Position numbers and translations under genes: made by a program
Source: Clostridia bacterium
GTDB lineage: Bacteria > Bacillota_A > Clostridia > TANB77 > CAG-508
Direction: 5' to 3'
DNA: 64,000 bases
Assembly: GCA_022791475.1 (NCBI GenBank)
Contig: JAAVZD010000027.1
Location: forward strand, 1 to 64,000
Notes under the pieces: generated by a model
Database searches by the model: none
What the model was told of the DNA's origin: nothing
The model's input: only the letters and a program-made list of their open reading frames with translations
Part shown: one piece after another, positions 51,927 to 61,007 of the stretch
Position numbering within the stretch: position 1 is the first letter of the stretch
Layout of the letters: every line of letters begins with the position of its first letter

Positions 51927-52250
51927 ATGGAAGAAAAGATTTTAAAAGAAATATTAGATGTAGTAGTAGATATAAAAACAGAACAAAAAGAAATGAAGCA
52001 AACAATGAATAAAATGGAGCAAAGATCAGATGGAATAGAACAAAGATTAGATGGAATAGAACAAAGACTAGATAATGTAGAAGAAGAGCAAAAAGAAATG
52101 AAGCAAGTGCAAAATGTAATGTGTCAAGACATAAAATACTTGTTAGCTGAACAAGCCGATACAAAGAACATTGTAATTGAACTTGTAAATAAAGTGGGTG
52201 AAATGGATTTAAACAACAAAGCCAAAATATATCAATTTTCAAAAAGATAA
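51927..52250 (+). CDS. Small coiled-coil protein with tandem 7-residue repeats
   Basis: 107 residues, strongly helical and charged. The centre repeats DGIEQRL with heptad spacing, encoded by near-identical 21-base units around 52028-52075, and flanking segments QKEMKQ recur. The whole is likely a parallel coiled coil. No membrane helix or enzyme motif. AAAGGAGG precedes the ATG. Function unknown; copy-number change of the 21-base unit would alter length without breaking the frame. Confidence 0.65.
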   Translation: MEEKILKEILDVVVDIKTEQKEMKQTMNKMEQRSDGIEQRLDGIEQRLDNVEEEQKEMKQVQNVMCQDIKYLLAEQADTKNIVIELVNKVGEMDLNNKAKIYQFSKR

Positions 52251-52271
52251 AAAATACATAAATAAAAATTA

Positions 52272-52356
52272 AATTGCAGGGGTCATACTTTGGGCGACCT
52301 TTTCTACGAAGAAACTGCTAAAATGAATAGTACACGCTTGAAGCGTGAATAGGGGC
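52272..52356 (+). repeat. Family B repeat upstream of comF
   Basis: TTGCAGGGGTCATAC, GGGCGACC and TTCTACGAAGAAA form the head, then AATGAATAGTACACGC and a CGCTT-GA-AGCG hairpin lie before the comF ribosome-binding site. Confidence 0.65.
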
Positions 52357-52378
52357 AAAGAAAGGAAGTGTTTTAAAC

Positions 52379-53056
52379 ATGGAAACTTTTAAAAATGCCC
52401 TTATTTTTTTATTAAATGAAATAATAAATGAGCTATATCCAAAACAATGTATAATATGTGGAAAATTATATAGTGATGAAATATGTAGCAAATGTTATAA
52501 AACATTAGAAATAGTAGCAGAATCGCAAAAAAATAAAAATAAAAGTTTTAATGAACATATATACTTATTTAAATATGGAGGAACAATAAGAAAATTAATA
52601 ATAGACTATAAATTTAATGACAAAGCCTACTTAAGTGATTTTTTTACAAAAATTATAATAAAAAATGAAAAAATATGTAGAAAAATAAAAAGTTATGATA
52701 TAATCATACCAGTTCCAATACATAAAAAAAGAAAAAATGAAAGAGGATATAACCAAAGTGAACTTATAGCAAAGAAAATTGCAAAAAATACAAACCAATT
52801 ACAACTAGTAACAGATAGTTTAATAAAACAAAAAAACACAGTAGCACAAAGCACACTAACAAAAGAGCAAAGAAAACAAAATGTAAAACAAGTATATAAA
52901 ATAGCAAATAAACAAAAAATACAAAATAAGAAAATAATTTTATTAGACGATATATACACAACTGGAAGTACAGTAGAAGAATGTTCAAAAATACTAAAAC
53001 AAAATGGAGCAAAAGAAATTCTAGTACTAACAATAGCAAAAGACGAAATCAATTAG
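52379..53056 (+). CDS. comFC: ComF family phosphoribosyltransferase-like protein
   Basis: 225 residues. A zinc-finger-like N-terminus has CIICGKLYSDEICSKCYKTL, and the phosphoribosyltransferase domain shows IIPVPIHKKRKNERGYNQSE and the PRPP loop KIILLDDIYTTGSTVEEC. ComF proteins are needed for DNA uptake in competent bacteria, where they may aid primosome or ssDNA handling; many non-competent species keep them. The downstream neighbour of recD2 in this genome, it has an AAAGGAAG site. Confidence 0.92.
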   Translation: METFKNALIFLLNEIINELYPKQCIICGKLYSDEICSKCYKTLEIVAESQKNKNKSFNEHIYLFKYGGTIRKLIIDYKFNDKAYLSDFFTKIIIKNEKICRKIKSYDIIIPVPIHKKRKNERGYNQSELIAKKIAKNTNQLQLVTDSLIKQKNTVAQSTLTKEQRKQNVKQVYKIANKQKIQNKKIILLDDIYTTGSTVEECSKILKQNGAKEILVLTIAKDEIN

Positions 53057-53074
53057 AAGTCAGAATTCGAAAAT

Positions 53075-53122
53075 ATTGTAGGGGTGTGGCCTTGTGTCCG
53101 CCTGTTCTTCGAAGAAATCACC
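53075..53122 (+). repeat. Family B-like repeat upstream of the KAP-like gene
   Basis: TTGTAGGGGTGTGGCC, then GTTCTTCGAAGAAATCACC, matches the head of family B. A small GACATCT direct repeat (53131 and 53152) follows before the ribosome-binding site. Confidence 0.55.
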
Positions 53123-53178
53123 CTAATTCCGACATCTAACATCCGATTTCTGACATCTGAAACAAAGGAGGAAAACAA

Positions 53179-55170
53179 ATGGAAGACCTAGTAGAAAGCA
53201 TATTAGATTACATTAGAGCAGACTATACCGATTATGCCATAATGATAAATGGTGAATGGGGAAGCGGAAAGACATATTTTTGGAATCATAAAGTACGTAA
53301 CAAAATAGAAACCATGGAACTAAATGGCAAAAGATATAAAACAATATATATGTCATTATATGGTATTTCAAACCTAGAAGAAATAAGTAAAAAAATATTT
53401 ATAGAAACGACTCAACTAATGGATAAAAACCTAAAGAAATTCATGGGTAATAATGGACAATTAACAATACCAGAATATGCAAAAACAGGTTTAGACATGG
53501 CAAATTTCTTTGGAGTTACACAAAATGGAGACAAAATAGATTACAAAGAATTTTTCTCAACAGACGATAAAGTACTATGTTTTGATGACCTAGAAAGAGC
53601 AAATGTAGACGTAATAGACATACTAGGATATATAAATAACTTCGTAGAGCATGACCATATAAAAACAATAATAATATGTAATGAAAAAGAATTATCAACA
53701 AAACTAAAAAATAGCAACCTAGAAATGAAAACCTTTATAGCAACATATCTTTTAGATAAAGAAGGAAGCCTAATAAAGAAAACAGATAAACCAATGGTAG
53801 AAAGAATACAAGACACCATAGAATATGTATTCGACAAAGCAAATGACTATGAAAGAATAAAAGAAAAGTTAATAGGTGAAACATTTGAATATGCACCAGA
53901 GTTCAATTACATCATAAATGGAATATTGATGAGATATGAGAAATATCCAGATTTAATAAGATTTTTAAGAGAAAATACAAACCTTATAATATCAACCTTT
54001 AACAAAAGTGGAACCAGAAACCTAAGAATACTAAAGCATGCTTTAAATGACTTCAAGAAAATATTTGACATGGTAAATAAATCATATCCAAATACAAATC
54101 ATAGAGTAATGCAAACAATGTTAATATTCACAATAGCTATATCATTTGAAATAAAAGCAGGAAAAGTAACAAAAGATAAATTTGTAAACATAGGAAGCAA
54201 CGAAGAATATAAAGCAATATTAGTATCATCAAGGGTATTTATGGACAATAGACAATTCTATATAAAAGAATTTGATAACAACTATTATTATAACTTTAAA
54301 GCAGAATATCGTTTCTTCAAATTCATAGAAATGTATGTACGTACACGTATATTTAATATGAAAGTATTTAAAGAAAATATGGAAGTAATAATAAACACAG
54401 TAGATACAGACAAATTACCAGGATATAAAAGACTACTTACAGAAGAATACTGGAAAATTTCAGATGACCAATTTGACAATATTATAGAAGAAGTATTAGA
54501 AGACGTAAAAAATGGAAGAATAAAACCAATAGAAATAGTAAAAATATTTGCATATTTTATGTATTTTATAAAAAAAGACTTAATATCATATGATATCAAA
54601 ACAATAAAAAGTGTATTCATAAATGGACTTAACATATCATCATTAAATGCAAACTATTGTCCAAATGTAAAAGAAGAATTAGAGTCAATATCAGTAAAAG
54701 ATATAGGATCAGATATGGAAGAAATATTAAAATACTTTGACAATGTAAATGAAACATTAAAAGACAAGATGTATAGAGAAAAAGCAGAAGAAGTATTTAA
54801 AAATGTACCAATGAAAATGGAATTATTCTACGATAAATTTGCAAAAGAATGTATGACTCTGCCAATCTTTAAATACTATGATGTATTCCAAATGTTCCAA
54901 AGAATATCATGTGCAAGCAATGAAGATATAGTAACAATAAAAGAAATGCTAGAAGAAAGAGCAAAAAAATATACAAAAGAAATAGAACCAGAAATAAAGA
55001 ATATCAGAAAATTAAAACAAGTAATGGACGATTATATAGATGGAAAAGAAAGCACAATAAAAATAGTAATGCTAGAAGACTTCTCAAAAGGACTAGATAA
55101 AATATTAGAATTATATAAAACACCACCATTTATGAACAACAAAAAGGAAAGCAACAATGCTAATGTATAA
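53179..55170 (+). CDS. KAP-like P-loop NTPase
   Basis: 663 residues. The N-terminal NTPase has Walker A INGEWGSGKTYFWNHKV at about 23-39 and Walker B VLCFDDLERANVDVID near 137-152, followed by an IIICNEKEL sensor-like strand, the pattern of KAP/AAA-like ATPases often found in phage-defence loci. The 450-residue C-terminal part is helical with no recognised effector. Unlike many KAP proteins it shows no membrane helices inserted between the Walker motifs. It stands alone, flanked by family B repeats on both sides. A defence role is possible, but nothing adjacent supports a complete system. Confidence 0.7.
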   Translation: MEDLVESILDYIRADYTDYAIMINGEWGSGKTYFWNHKVRNKIETMELNGKRYKTIYMSLYGISNLEEISKKIFIETTQLMDKNLKKFMGNNGQLTIPEYAKTGLDMANFFGVTQNGDKIDYKEFFSTDDKVLCFDDLERANVDVIDILGYINNFVEHDHIKTIIICNEKELSTKLKNSNLEMKTFIATYLLDKEGSLIKKTDKPMVERIQDTIEYVFDKANDYERIKEKLIGETFEYAPEFNYIINGILMRYEKYPDLIRFLRENTNLIISTFNKSGTRNLRILKHALNDFKKIFDMVNKSYPNTNHRVMQTMLIFTIAISFEIKAGKVTKDKFVNIGSNEEYKAILVSSRVFMDNRQFYIKEFDNNYYYNFKAEYRFFKFIEMYVRTRIFNMKVFKENMEVIINTVDTDKLPGYKRLLTEEYWKISDDQFDNIIEEVLEDVKNGRIKPIEIVKIFAYFMYFIKKDLISYDIKTIKSVFINGLNISSLNANYCPNVKEELESISVKDIGSDMEEILKYFDNVNETLKDKMYREKAEEVFKNVPMKMELFYDKFAKECMTLPIFKYYDVFQMFQRISCASNEDIVTIKEMLEERAKKYTKEIEPEIKNIRKLKQVMDDYIDGKESTIKIVMLEDFSKGLDKILELYKTPPFMNNKKESNNANV

Positions 55171-55182
55171 AAAATCATTTTA

Positions 55183-55270
55183 AATTGTAGGGGCGATTTT
55201 AATCACCTGTTCTTCGAAGAATTAACCTTAAATATAATCTGTAGAGGTCGCCACCTTCGGCGACCCGCAA
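55183..55270 (+). repeat. Two tandem family B-like units after the KAP-like gene
   Basis: The first (55183-55227) has TTGTAGGGGCGATTTTAATC and GTTCTTCGAAGAATTAACC. The second (55240-55270) has CTGTAGAGGTCGCCACCTTC and GGCGACCCGC as a compact hairpin. Confidence 0.65.
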
Positions 55271-55370
55271 TACCAAATTAAATTTGAAAAACAAAAAAAT
55301 AAAATAATGCATAAAATTTCCCTCTTTTGTCATAATAAGATTAAAAGTTATGATAAAGGAGGGAAAAATT

Positions 55371-55922
55371 TTGAAAGCAACAGGTGTTGTAAGAAGAATA
55401 GATGATTTAGGAAGAATAGTAATTCCAAAAGAAATAAGAAGAACTTTAAGAATAAAAGAAGGAGATCCACTAGAAATATTTACAGATAGAGAAGGGCAAG
55501 TAATATTAAAAAAATATTCACCAATAGGAGAATTATCAGAATTTGCAACAGAATATGCGGATACGCTTGCAAAAACAACAGGGCATATAGCATGCATAAC
55601 AGATAAAGACACAGTAATAGCAGTTTCAGGGGGATCTAAAAAAGAATATTTAGAGCAAAGTATAAGTAAAGATATAGAAAAAATAATGGATTATAAAGAA
55701 GTATACGAAAGTAAAGAAAATAATAATATAGCACTTCCAATAACCAAAAATACTGAAGCAAAAAGAAACAACTCACAAGTAGTATATCCAATAATATCAG
55801 ATGGAGACGCAATAGGAACAGTAATATTGTTATCAAAGGACGAAAAAACAAAAATGAGCGACGTAGAGAAAAAAGTAGTTCAATCAGCAGCAAGTTTTTT
55901 AGGGTCACAAATGGAAGTGTAA
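55371..55922 (+). CDS. spoVT: Stage V sporulation transcription regulator SpoVT
   Basis: SpoVT tunes late forespore gene expression under sigma-G and affects spore coat and germination. The N-terminal AbrB swapped-hairpin domain is nearly perfect (KATGVVRRIDDLGRIVIPKE, IRRTLRIKEGDPLEIF) and is followed by the GAF-like domain (about 56-183, with HIACITDKDTVIAVSGG and YPIISDGDAIGTVIL). I choose TTG 55371, eight bases after AAAGGAGGG, since the ATG at 55350 precedes that site. 183 residues is the family length. It is the best sign that the organism sporulates or descends from spore formers. Confidence 0.93.
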   Translation: MKATGVVRRIDDLGRIVIPKEIRRTLRIKEGDPLEIFTDREGQVILKKYSPIGELSEFATEYADTLAKTTGHIACITDKDTVIAVSGGSKKEYLEQSISKDIEKIMDYKEVYESKENNNIALPITKNTEAKRNNSQVVYPIISDGDAIGTVILLSKDEKTKMSDVEKKVVQSAASFLGSQMEV

Positions 55923-55978
55923 CGTATAGACACACTAGTAAAAAGTAAAGTAAATAGCACAAACCATTGGTTTGATGT

Positions 55979-56033
55979 AGGGGCTTAATCAGTAAGGAAT
56001 ATGTAAAAGTATTTACTGAATTATGCCCTTTTT
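55979..56033 (+). terminator. Terminator after spoVT
   Basis: An imperfect long stem (GGGGCTTAATCAGTAA with TTACTGAATTATGCCCT) is followed by five T. Its TGTAGGGGC head resembles family B. Confidence 0.65.
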
Positions 56034-56131
56034 ATAATTTAATGAGTTTAGAAATTTTAACTACCACAATTCTTAAAAATTACATCAACATTACAACAAT
56101 ATTACATTTATATTATAAAAATCAAAAAACA

Positions 56132-56160
56132 TTGAAAAACCTTAATAGTTGTAGTATAAA
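56132..56160 (+). promoter_or_regulatory. Promoter of the 83-residue gene
   Basis: TTGAAA at 56132-56137 and TATAAA at 56155-56160 are separated by 17 bases. Confidence 0.7.
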
Positions 56161-56199
56161 TAAATTAATAATAAAAGCGATAACAAAGGAGGAAATACA

Positions 56200-56451
56200 A
56201 TGATTAAAGAATATAAAGTAAATACAGCAGAGCCAATGGACGGGGGAGTAGAATTAGGAACAGCACAAATATTACCTACTAAAATTAACAAATGGACAAA
56301 AGTTAAAAGCTTCTTATTCAAAGAAATAAAAATAGAATTAACACCATATCAACAAAAAGTATTTAAAGAAGTACATGATTTTTGGCATCAAGATATAACA
56401 TGGAAAAAAGTAAAAGACTTTTTATTACAAGATATAGAAATAACATTATAA
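56200..56451 (+). CDS. Small protein with an internal repeat, unknown function
   Basis: 83 residues. Two related segments, KVKSFLFKEIKIELT and KVKDFLLQDIEITL, bracket a Trp/His-rich middle (EVHDFWHQDITW), implying an internal duplication. No signal peptide. It has a clear promoter, an AAAGGAGG site and a terminator, so it is a real monocistronic gene. Its place between spoVT and the wall-protein island gives no firm clue. Confidence 0.65.
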   Translation: MIKEYKVNTAEPMDGGVELGTAQILPTKINKWTKVKSFLFKEIKIELTPYQQKVFKEVHDFWHQDITWKKVKDFLLQDIEITL

Positions 56452-56452
56452 T

Positions 56453-56484
56453 AAAAAAGAATTCACAAATGAATTCTTTTTTTA
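56453..56484 (+). terminator. Rho-independent terminator
   Basis: A 13-bp stem (56453-56465 with 56470-56482) with a 4-base loop and a long T run. Confidence 0.85.
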
Positions 56485-56614
56485 TTTAATACGAAAAAAA
56501 TATTATTAGCAAATCATAAAAGAAATAGTAAATATAAAATGAAAAAATCAGAAGTAAAAAATAGATAACTTATCAATAAATAACATAAAAAACAGGTAAA
56601 ATTATGTAAATATA

Positions 56615-56643
56615 TTGATAATTAAATTTAATAGTGATATAAT
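56615..56643 (+). promoter_or_regulatory. Promoter of the surface-protein island
   Basis: TTGATA at 56615-56620 and TATAAT at 56638-56643 are 17 bases apart. A diverged copy of this whole region recurs before the sortase gene at 60945-61018. Confidence 0.75.
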
Positions 56644-56674
56644 TATAATAAGTGAAATTTAAAGGAGGAAAAAT

Positions 56675-57679
56675 ATGGAAAGGTCAACAATAAAATTTAT
56701 AACAATAAGTATTTTATTATTAGCTATAATATTACTTCCTAATATAGTCTCAGCAGAAACACAAAATAGCATAATAGTAAAACAATCAAATAATTATATA
56801 ATATATAATGAAAGTATAATGAAAGAAGAGTTTACATTTGCGTTTGGAAATTCAAAAGAAGAGAAAGATTTAATATACTTCCCATCAGCAAAAGCAGAAA
56901 ATGGAGAAGAAGGAAGAAATGTAGCATATATAGATGAAGAAACAAAAGCATATATAAATGAAACTGGAGATATTTTCTTTTTTGTAAAAAATAAAGCAGG
57001 AGAATATATACTAGAAGGACAAAAAATAGATATAAAACAAGCATTAGATAAAAAATATGTAGAAGAAACAACAAAAAGGATAAAAGTAGATACAACAAAA
57101 AATAATGTAGAAGTAAAAGAAATAAATGGAGTAAAAACAGAAATAACAAAAGGAAAAGTAGTAATAACAGATGATGCAAAAGCTAAATACTCATACATAT
57201 TAATAAAACTACCAACAACAGGAGAAAATGACTATACAAAATTAATGAACTTAGCAGAAAAAATATCAAATAAAGAAGAAGTAGAAAAACTAGACTTAAT
57301 GGAAAAATTAAAATTGATGGAAAGTTTTTATACATTATATAAAGAAAAAGAGCCAAAATCAAATGACAGTAGTTGGTTACCAGTAGAAAACTTAGAGATA
57401 ATGCAACCAGAAGATTCAAAAAATGAAGAACAATATATAGTATATATAAAAAGTGAAAACGGAGAAGAAACAACAATAGATGCTCAATTTTTAACAAGTT
57501 ATGAAAAATACACACCAATATATGAAAAAGAGACAATTAAAATAAAAGAAACAACAAAATTACCAGTAACATTTGATAGTACAATAACACTAATTGTAAT
57601 ATTTGCAATAATAGTAGTAGCAATAATAGTACTTTTAGTAATAAGAAAAAAAGTAAGTAAAAAAGAAGAAAAGAAATAA
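56675..57679 (+). CDS. Secreted membrane- or wall-anchored protein, unknown function
   Basis: 334 residues. A signal peptide (about 1-27, ending VSA-E) precedes a Lys/Glu/Thr-rich exported body, and the C-terminus has a hydrophobic helix (ITLIVIFAIIVVAIIVLLVI) followed by a basic tail. Just before the helix is KLPVTFD, which looks like a sortase signal LPxTG with Phe in place of Gly. An internal KLPTTGEND at about 178 matches LPxTG exactly but has no helix after it. It shares an island with a large Cna-B/VWA protein and a sortase, so it may be a pilus- or surface-associated partner. Confidence 0.7.
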   Translation: MERSTIKFITISILLLAIILLPNIVSAETQNSIIVKQSNNYIIYNESIMKEEFTFAFGNSKEEKDLIYFPSAKAENGEEGRNVAYIDEETKAYINETGDIFFFVKNKAGEYILEGQKIDIKQALDKKYVEETTKRIKVDTTKNNVEVKEINGVKTEITKGKVVITDDAKAKYSYILIKLPTTGENDYTKLMNLAEKISNKEEVEKLDLMEKLKLMESFYTLYKEKEPKSNDSSWLPVENLEIMQPEDSKNEEQYIVYIKSENGEETTIDAQFLTSYEKYTPIYEKETIKIKETTKLPVTFDSTITLIVIFAIIVVAIIVLLVIRKKVSKKEEKK

Positions 57680-57736
57680 TAAAAATGAGAGAAATATATT
57701 TAATTATATAAGAGTAATTAGAAATAGGAGGGAAAA

Positions 57737-60700
57737 ATGAGAGAAAGACTAAATTATAAGAGTAGAAAAACTATTATAATTGTAGCAATAATATTGCTAT
57801 TAATAGCAATAGCGTCAACAGGAATATATATGTTTACAAAAGGTAATGACGAAACAAAAGCCTTTACCGAAGGTAATACTACAATAGGAGATTCTGAAAT
57901 AAATTTACCAGAAGAAAATAAAAATAGTAATTCAGTACAAGAGCCAACAATAGAACCAGAACAAGGTACACAAAATAATAATGAAGTAACAACACAAACA
58001 CCTACTGCACCAGAAACAACAACAAAACCAGTAACAGGAACAACAACTCAAACAACAGGAAATGTACCAAATGAAGAATACGTAACAGAAAAAGAAGAAG
58101 AAGTAGAAAAACTAGTATCAGAAAGCTTTTTAGTAGGTTGGACACCAATAAATGTATCATCAATAACAGAAGATATACAATTAAACAAACCAAGCAAGGA
58201 AGCAAAATATGAAGTAACAAAAGTAGCAACATTAGTAAATGGTGAAGCAATAAAAAATGAAAATGGAGAATTCAATACAAGAGTAAAAGCAGGAGATAAA
58301 GTTACATATGTAATAACAGTAAAAAATACAGGAAATGTAACAATACAAAACATAAAAGTAGTAGATGAACTAGCAAACTATGAAGAAACTATATCAGTTT
58401 TAGAAATAGGAGAGAGCAAAGAATTAACAGTAATATATGAAGTAAAAGAAGAAGACATGACTGAAAATGATACAATAATAAATACAGTAAAAGTATCAGA
58501 TGAGGAAAAAACAGTAGAAGGAAAAGAAGAAATACCATCAAATCCAGCTTATAGCATACCAGTAGAGAAAATATGGAATGATAATAATAATCAAGACGGA
58601 AAAAGACAAGAAGTAATAATAGGATTATATGCAGATGGAGAAGCAGTAGAAGGAGAAACATTAACATTAGACGGAACAACATTAAAAGGTTATTTTGAAA
58701 ATGTATTAAAATATAATAATGAAAATAAAGAAATAAAATACACAGTAAAAGAAGAGACACAAATTCCAGGTTATGAAACAACATATAGTGAAGATACATT
58801 TACAATAACAAATACACATACACCAGAAACAACAACTGCAAAAGTAACAAAAGTATGGAATGATAGCAATAACCAAGATGGAATAAGACCAGAAAGCATA
58901 ACAGTACAACTAAAATCAACAATAGGAGAAGAAAAAGCAAATGTAGGAGAGCCAGTAGAAATTACTCCAAATGAAGACGGAAAATGGGAATATGAATTTA
59001 CAGGTTTAACAAAATATGCAAATGGAGAACTAATAAAATACTCAGTAGAAGAAACAACACTAAATTCAGAAAAATACCAAGTATCATATGAAACAGAATT
59101 TGTAATAGAAGAAAATATAACAACAATAGTAGTAACCAACACACATACACCAGAAACAACAAGTGTAAAGGTAACAAAACAATGGTCAAACGAAAATAAC
59201 ACAGAAAGTAGGCCAAATTCAGTAATAATAGCCTTATATAATAAAGCAAATAAAGAAGTAGCAAGACAAGAGGTAACAGGAGCAAAAACAGTTAATAATA
59301 CATGGACATACGAATTCACAAACTTACCAAAATATGTAATAGGAAGTGAAGGAGTATTAGAAAGTTATAGTATAAAAGAAATAAAAGCAGATGGAAAAAC
59401 AATCGTAAATGCTAATACACAATACGATGAAAACTATATAACAACATATAGTGGAACAAAAGTAATAAATACATTCTTAAAACCAAATATAAGTGTAGTA
59501 AAAGCAGTAAATGAAGAAGTAGCAAGGCCAGGAGATATATTAACATATACAATAACAGCAAAAAACACAGGAAATAAAGAAGGAAAAGTAACAATAAAAG
59601 ATACAGTACCAGAAGGAACAATATTAGAAGAAGATATAACTTTAAAAATAGGAAATAATGCTACTACAAAATTAGAACAAGAAAAATTTGCAACAGAAGG
59701 TTATGAAATAAAAGTTCCAAAAAATACAACAGCAACAATAACATTTAAAGTAAAAGTAAATGTATATGCAGGAAATACTATTGAGAACATAGCAAAATAT
59801 ACAATTCCAGGAGAAGAAGAACAAGAAACAAAAGTAAGTACAGAAATAAAAGATTCAATAGTAACAATACCAACAGAAGTATCAGAAAAATATACTATAT
59901 TACTATTAGATACTTCAGGTAGTATGAATAATAATACAGATACGATGAAAAGAATAGATGCATTGAAACAATCAGCAATACAATATGCAACAAAATTCTT
60001 AGAAGGTTATAATAAAAACAAAATAAAGATAATAACTATTGGAAATTCATCAAGATTATTAACACCAGAATATACAAATGATATAAATGTTATAAAAAGT
60101 AAAATTAATGAAATAAGAATAATTCAAGGATCAACCATGACTAATATAGATGCAGCATTTGTACTAGCAAATAAACAAATAAAAGAAGAAGATGCAACAA
60201 AAACAAGTATAATACTTATGACAGATGGAATTCCAAATTGGTATCAAGATGAAAACGGAGTTGACAAAGGGCCAGGACATGATGGACTACAATTTTATAC
60301 TACAACTGAAGAAATGTTAAAACGTGAATCAAAAGAATATGCATTCAAAATTAAAGAAAGAGGTGCAAAAGTATATTCATTAATTTTTGGAATAAATCAA
60401 ATAACAACTTCAAATGATAGCCAAAATAAAGTAAGAAAAATGCTACAAGAAATGTCAAGTGGTTATACACAAGGGTATACTGATGAAAATGAAGTAGAAC
60501 ATGAATCAACTTATGTAGATGGATATTATTATGAAGCAAACACACCAAGTGACTTAACAAAGGTATTCCTTGAAATATCAAAATCAATAGATGCACAAAG
60601 CACAGAATTTACAACTGAGCTAAATGGAGAAAACCTAATAATAAATCAAGGAATTAATAAAGGTCAAATAGTAGAATTATATGTAGATAAATATATTGAA

Positions 60701-60859
60701 GGAACAGAACCAGAAAAAACATTTACTTGGGAACAATTTATAAAACCAGAATATATAACATATGATGAAGAAAATAATACAATAACAATGAACTTAGTAG
60801 AATTTATGAAAGCTAATGATATAGAAATAGGACAAAAAGTATACTTTAGGTTCAGATAA
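57737..60859 (+). CDS. Large surface protein with DUF11-like, Cna-B-like and VWA domains
   Basis: 1040 residues. A basic start and helix at about 12-34 anchor it, followed by a Thr/Pro linker (60-110). Then come a DUF11-like beta domain near 170-255 (TYVITVKNTGN), three Cna-B-like domains starting near 273, 367 and 475 (VEKIWNDNNNQDGKR, AKVTKVWNDSNNQDGIR, KVTKQWSNENN, with TNTHTPET linkers), another DUF11-like domain near 582 and a VWA domain from about 717 with MIDAS DTSGSMN. Cna-B domains often carry Lys-Asn isopeptide bonds in pilins. Oddly, it ends soon after the VWA region with no LPxTG signal or helix, so it is N-terminally anchored or truncated. Confidence 0.85.
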   Translation: MRERLNYKSRKTIIIVAIILLLIAIASTGIYMFTKGNDETKAFTEGNTTIGDSEINLPEENKNSNSVQEPTIEPEQGTQNNNEVTTQTPTAPETTTKPVTGTTTQTTGNVPNEEYVTEKEEEVEKLVSESFLVGWTPINVSSITEDIQLNKPSKEAKYEVTKVATLVNGEAIKNENGEFNTRVKAGDKVTYVITVKNTGNVTIQNIKVVDELANYEETISVLEIGESKELTVIYEVKEEDMTENDTIINTVKVSDEEKTVEGKEEIPSNPAYSIPVEKIWNDNNNQDGKRQEVIIGLYADGEAVEGETLTLDGTTLKGYFENVLKYNNENKEIKYTVKEETQIPGYETTYSEDTFTITNTHTPETTTAKVTKVWNDSNNQDGIRPESITVQLKSTIGEEKANVGEPVEITPNEDGKWEYEFTGLTKYANGELIKYSVEETTLNSEKYQVSYETEFVIEENITTIVVTNTHTPETTSVKVTKQWSNENNTESRPNSVIIALYNKANKEVARQEVTGAKTVNNTWTYEFTNLPKYVIGSEGVLESYSIKEIKADGKTIVNANTQYDENYITTYSGTKVINTFLKPNISVVKAVNEEVARPGDILTYTITAKNTGNKEGKVTIKDTVPEGTILEEDITLKIGNNATTKLEQEKFATEGYEIKVPKNTTATITFKVKVNVYAGNTIENIAKYTIPGEEEQETKVSTEIKDSIVTIPTEVSEKYTILLLDTSGSMNNNTDTMKRIDALKQSAIQYATKFLEGYNKNKIKIITIGNSSRLLTPEYTNDINVIKSKINEIRIIQGSTMTNIDAAFVLANKQIKEEDATKTSIILMTDGIPNWYQDENGVDKGPGHDGLQFYTTTEEMLKRESKEYAFKIKERGAKVYSLIFGINQITTSNDSQNKVRKMLQEMSSGYTQGYTDENEVEHESTYVDGYYYEANTPSDLTKVFLEISKSIDAQSTEFTTELNGENLIINQGINKGQIVELYVDKYIEGTEPEKTFTWEQFIKPEYITYDEENNTITMNLVEFMKANDIEIGQKVYFRFR

Positions 60860-60861
60860 TA

Positions 60862-60899
60862 AAAAAAGACATAAGAACTAAAATTCTTATGTCTTTTTT
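60862..60899 (+). terminator. Rho-independent terminator after the surface protein
   Basis: A perfect 16-bp stem (60862-60877 with 60884-60899), 6-base loop and a T run. Confidence 0.88.
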
Positions 60900-60960
60900 C
60901 TTCTAAAACATACAATAGTAAAATAATAAAACAAAGAAGAATTAAAATTATGTAAACATA

Positions 60961-60989
60961 TTTACAAAAATTAGTAATAGTTGTATAAT
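60961..60989 (+). promoter_or_regulatory. Promoter of the sortase gene (copy of the 56615 promoter)
   Basis: TTTACA at 60961-60966 and TATAAT at 60984-60989 are 17 bases apart. The surrounding sequence, including TAAAATTATGTAAA and GAAATTTAGAGGAGGAAAAAT, matches the region before 56675. Confidence 0.7.
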
Positions 60990-61007
60990 TATAATAGTTG
61001 AAATTTA

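Noticed and set aside
52010..52080. 21-base tandem repeats considered as a type III antitoxin RNA (ToxI-like)
   Set aside because: They are coding, in frame as a heptad coiled coil, and lie 3 kb away from the ToxN-like gene.
17641..55270. Recurring GGGGTCGC/GCGACCC units considered as CRISPR repeats
   Set aside because: They are widely scattered single units, not regularly spaced arrays, and no cas genes are present.
57205..57240. Internal LPTTG in the 56675 protein as a sorting signal
   Set aside because: It is in the middle of the protein with no hydrophobic helix or basic tail after it.
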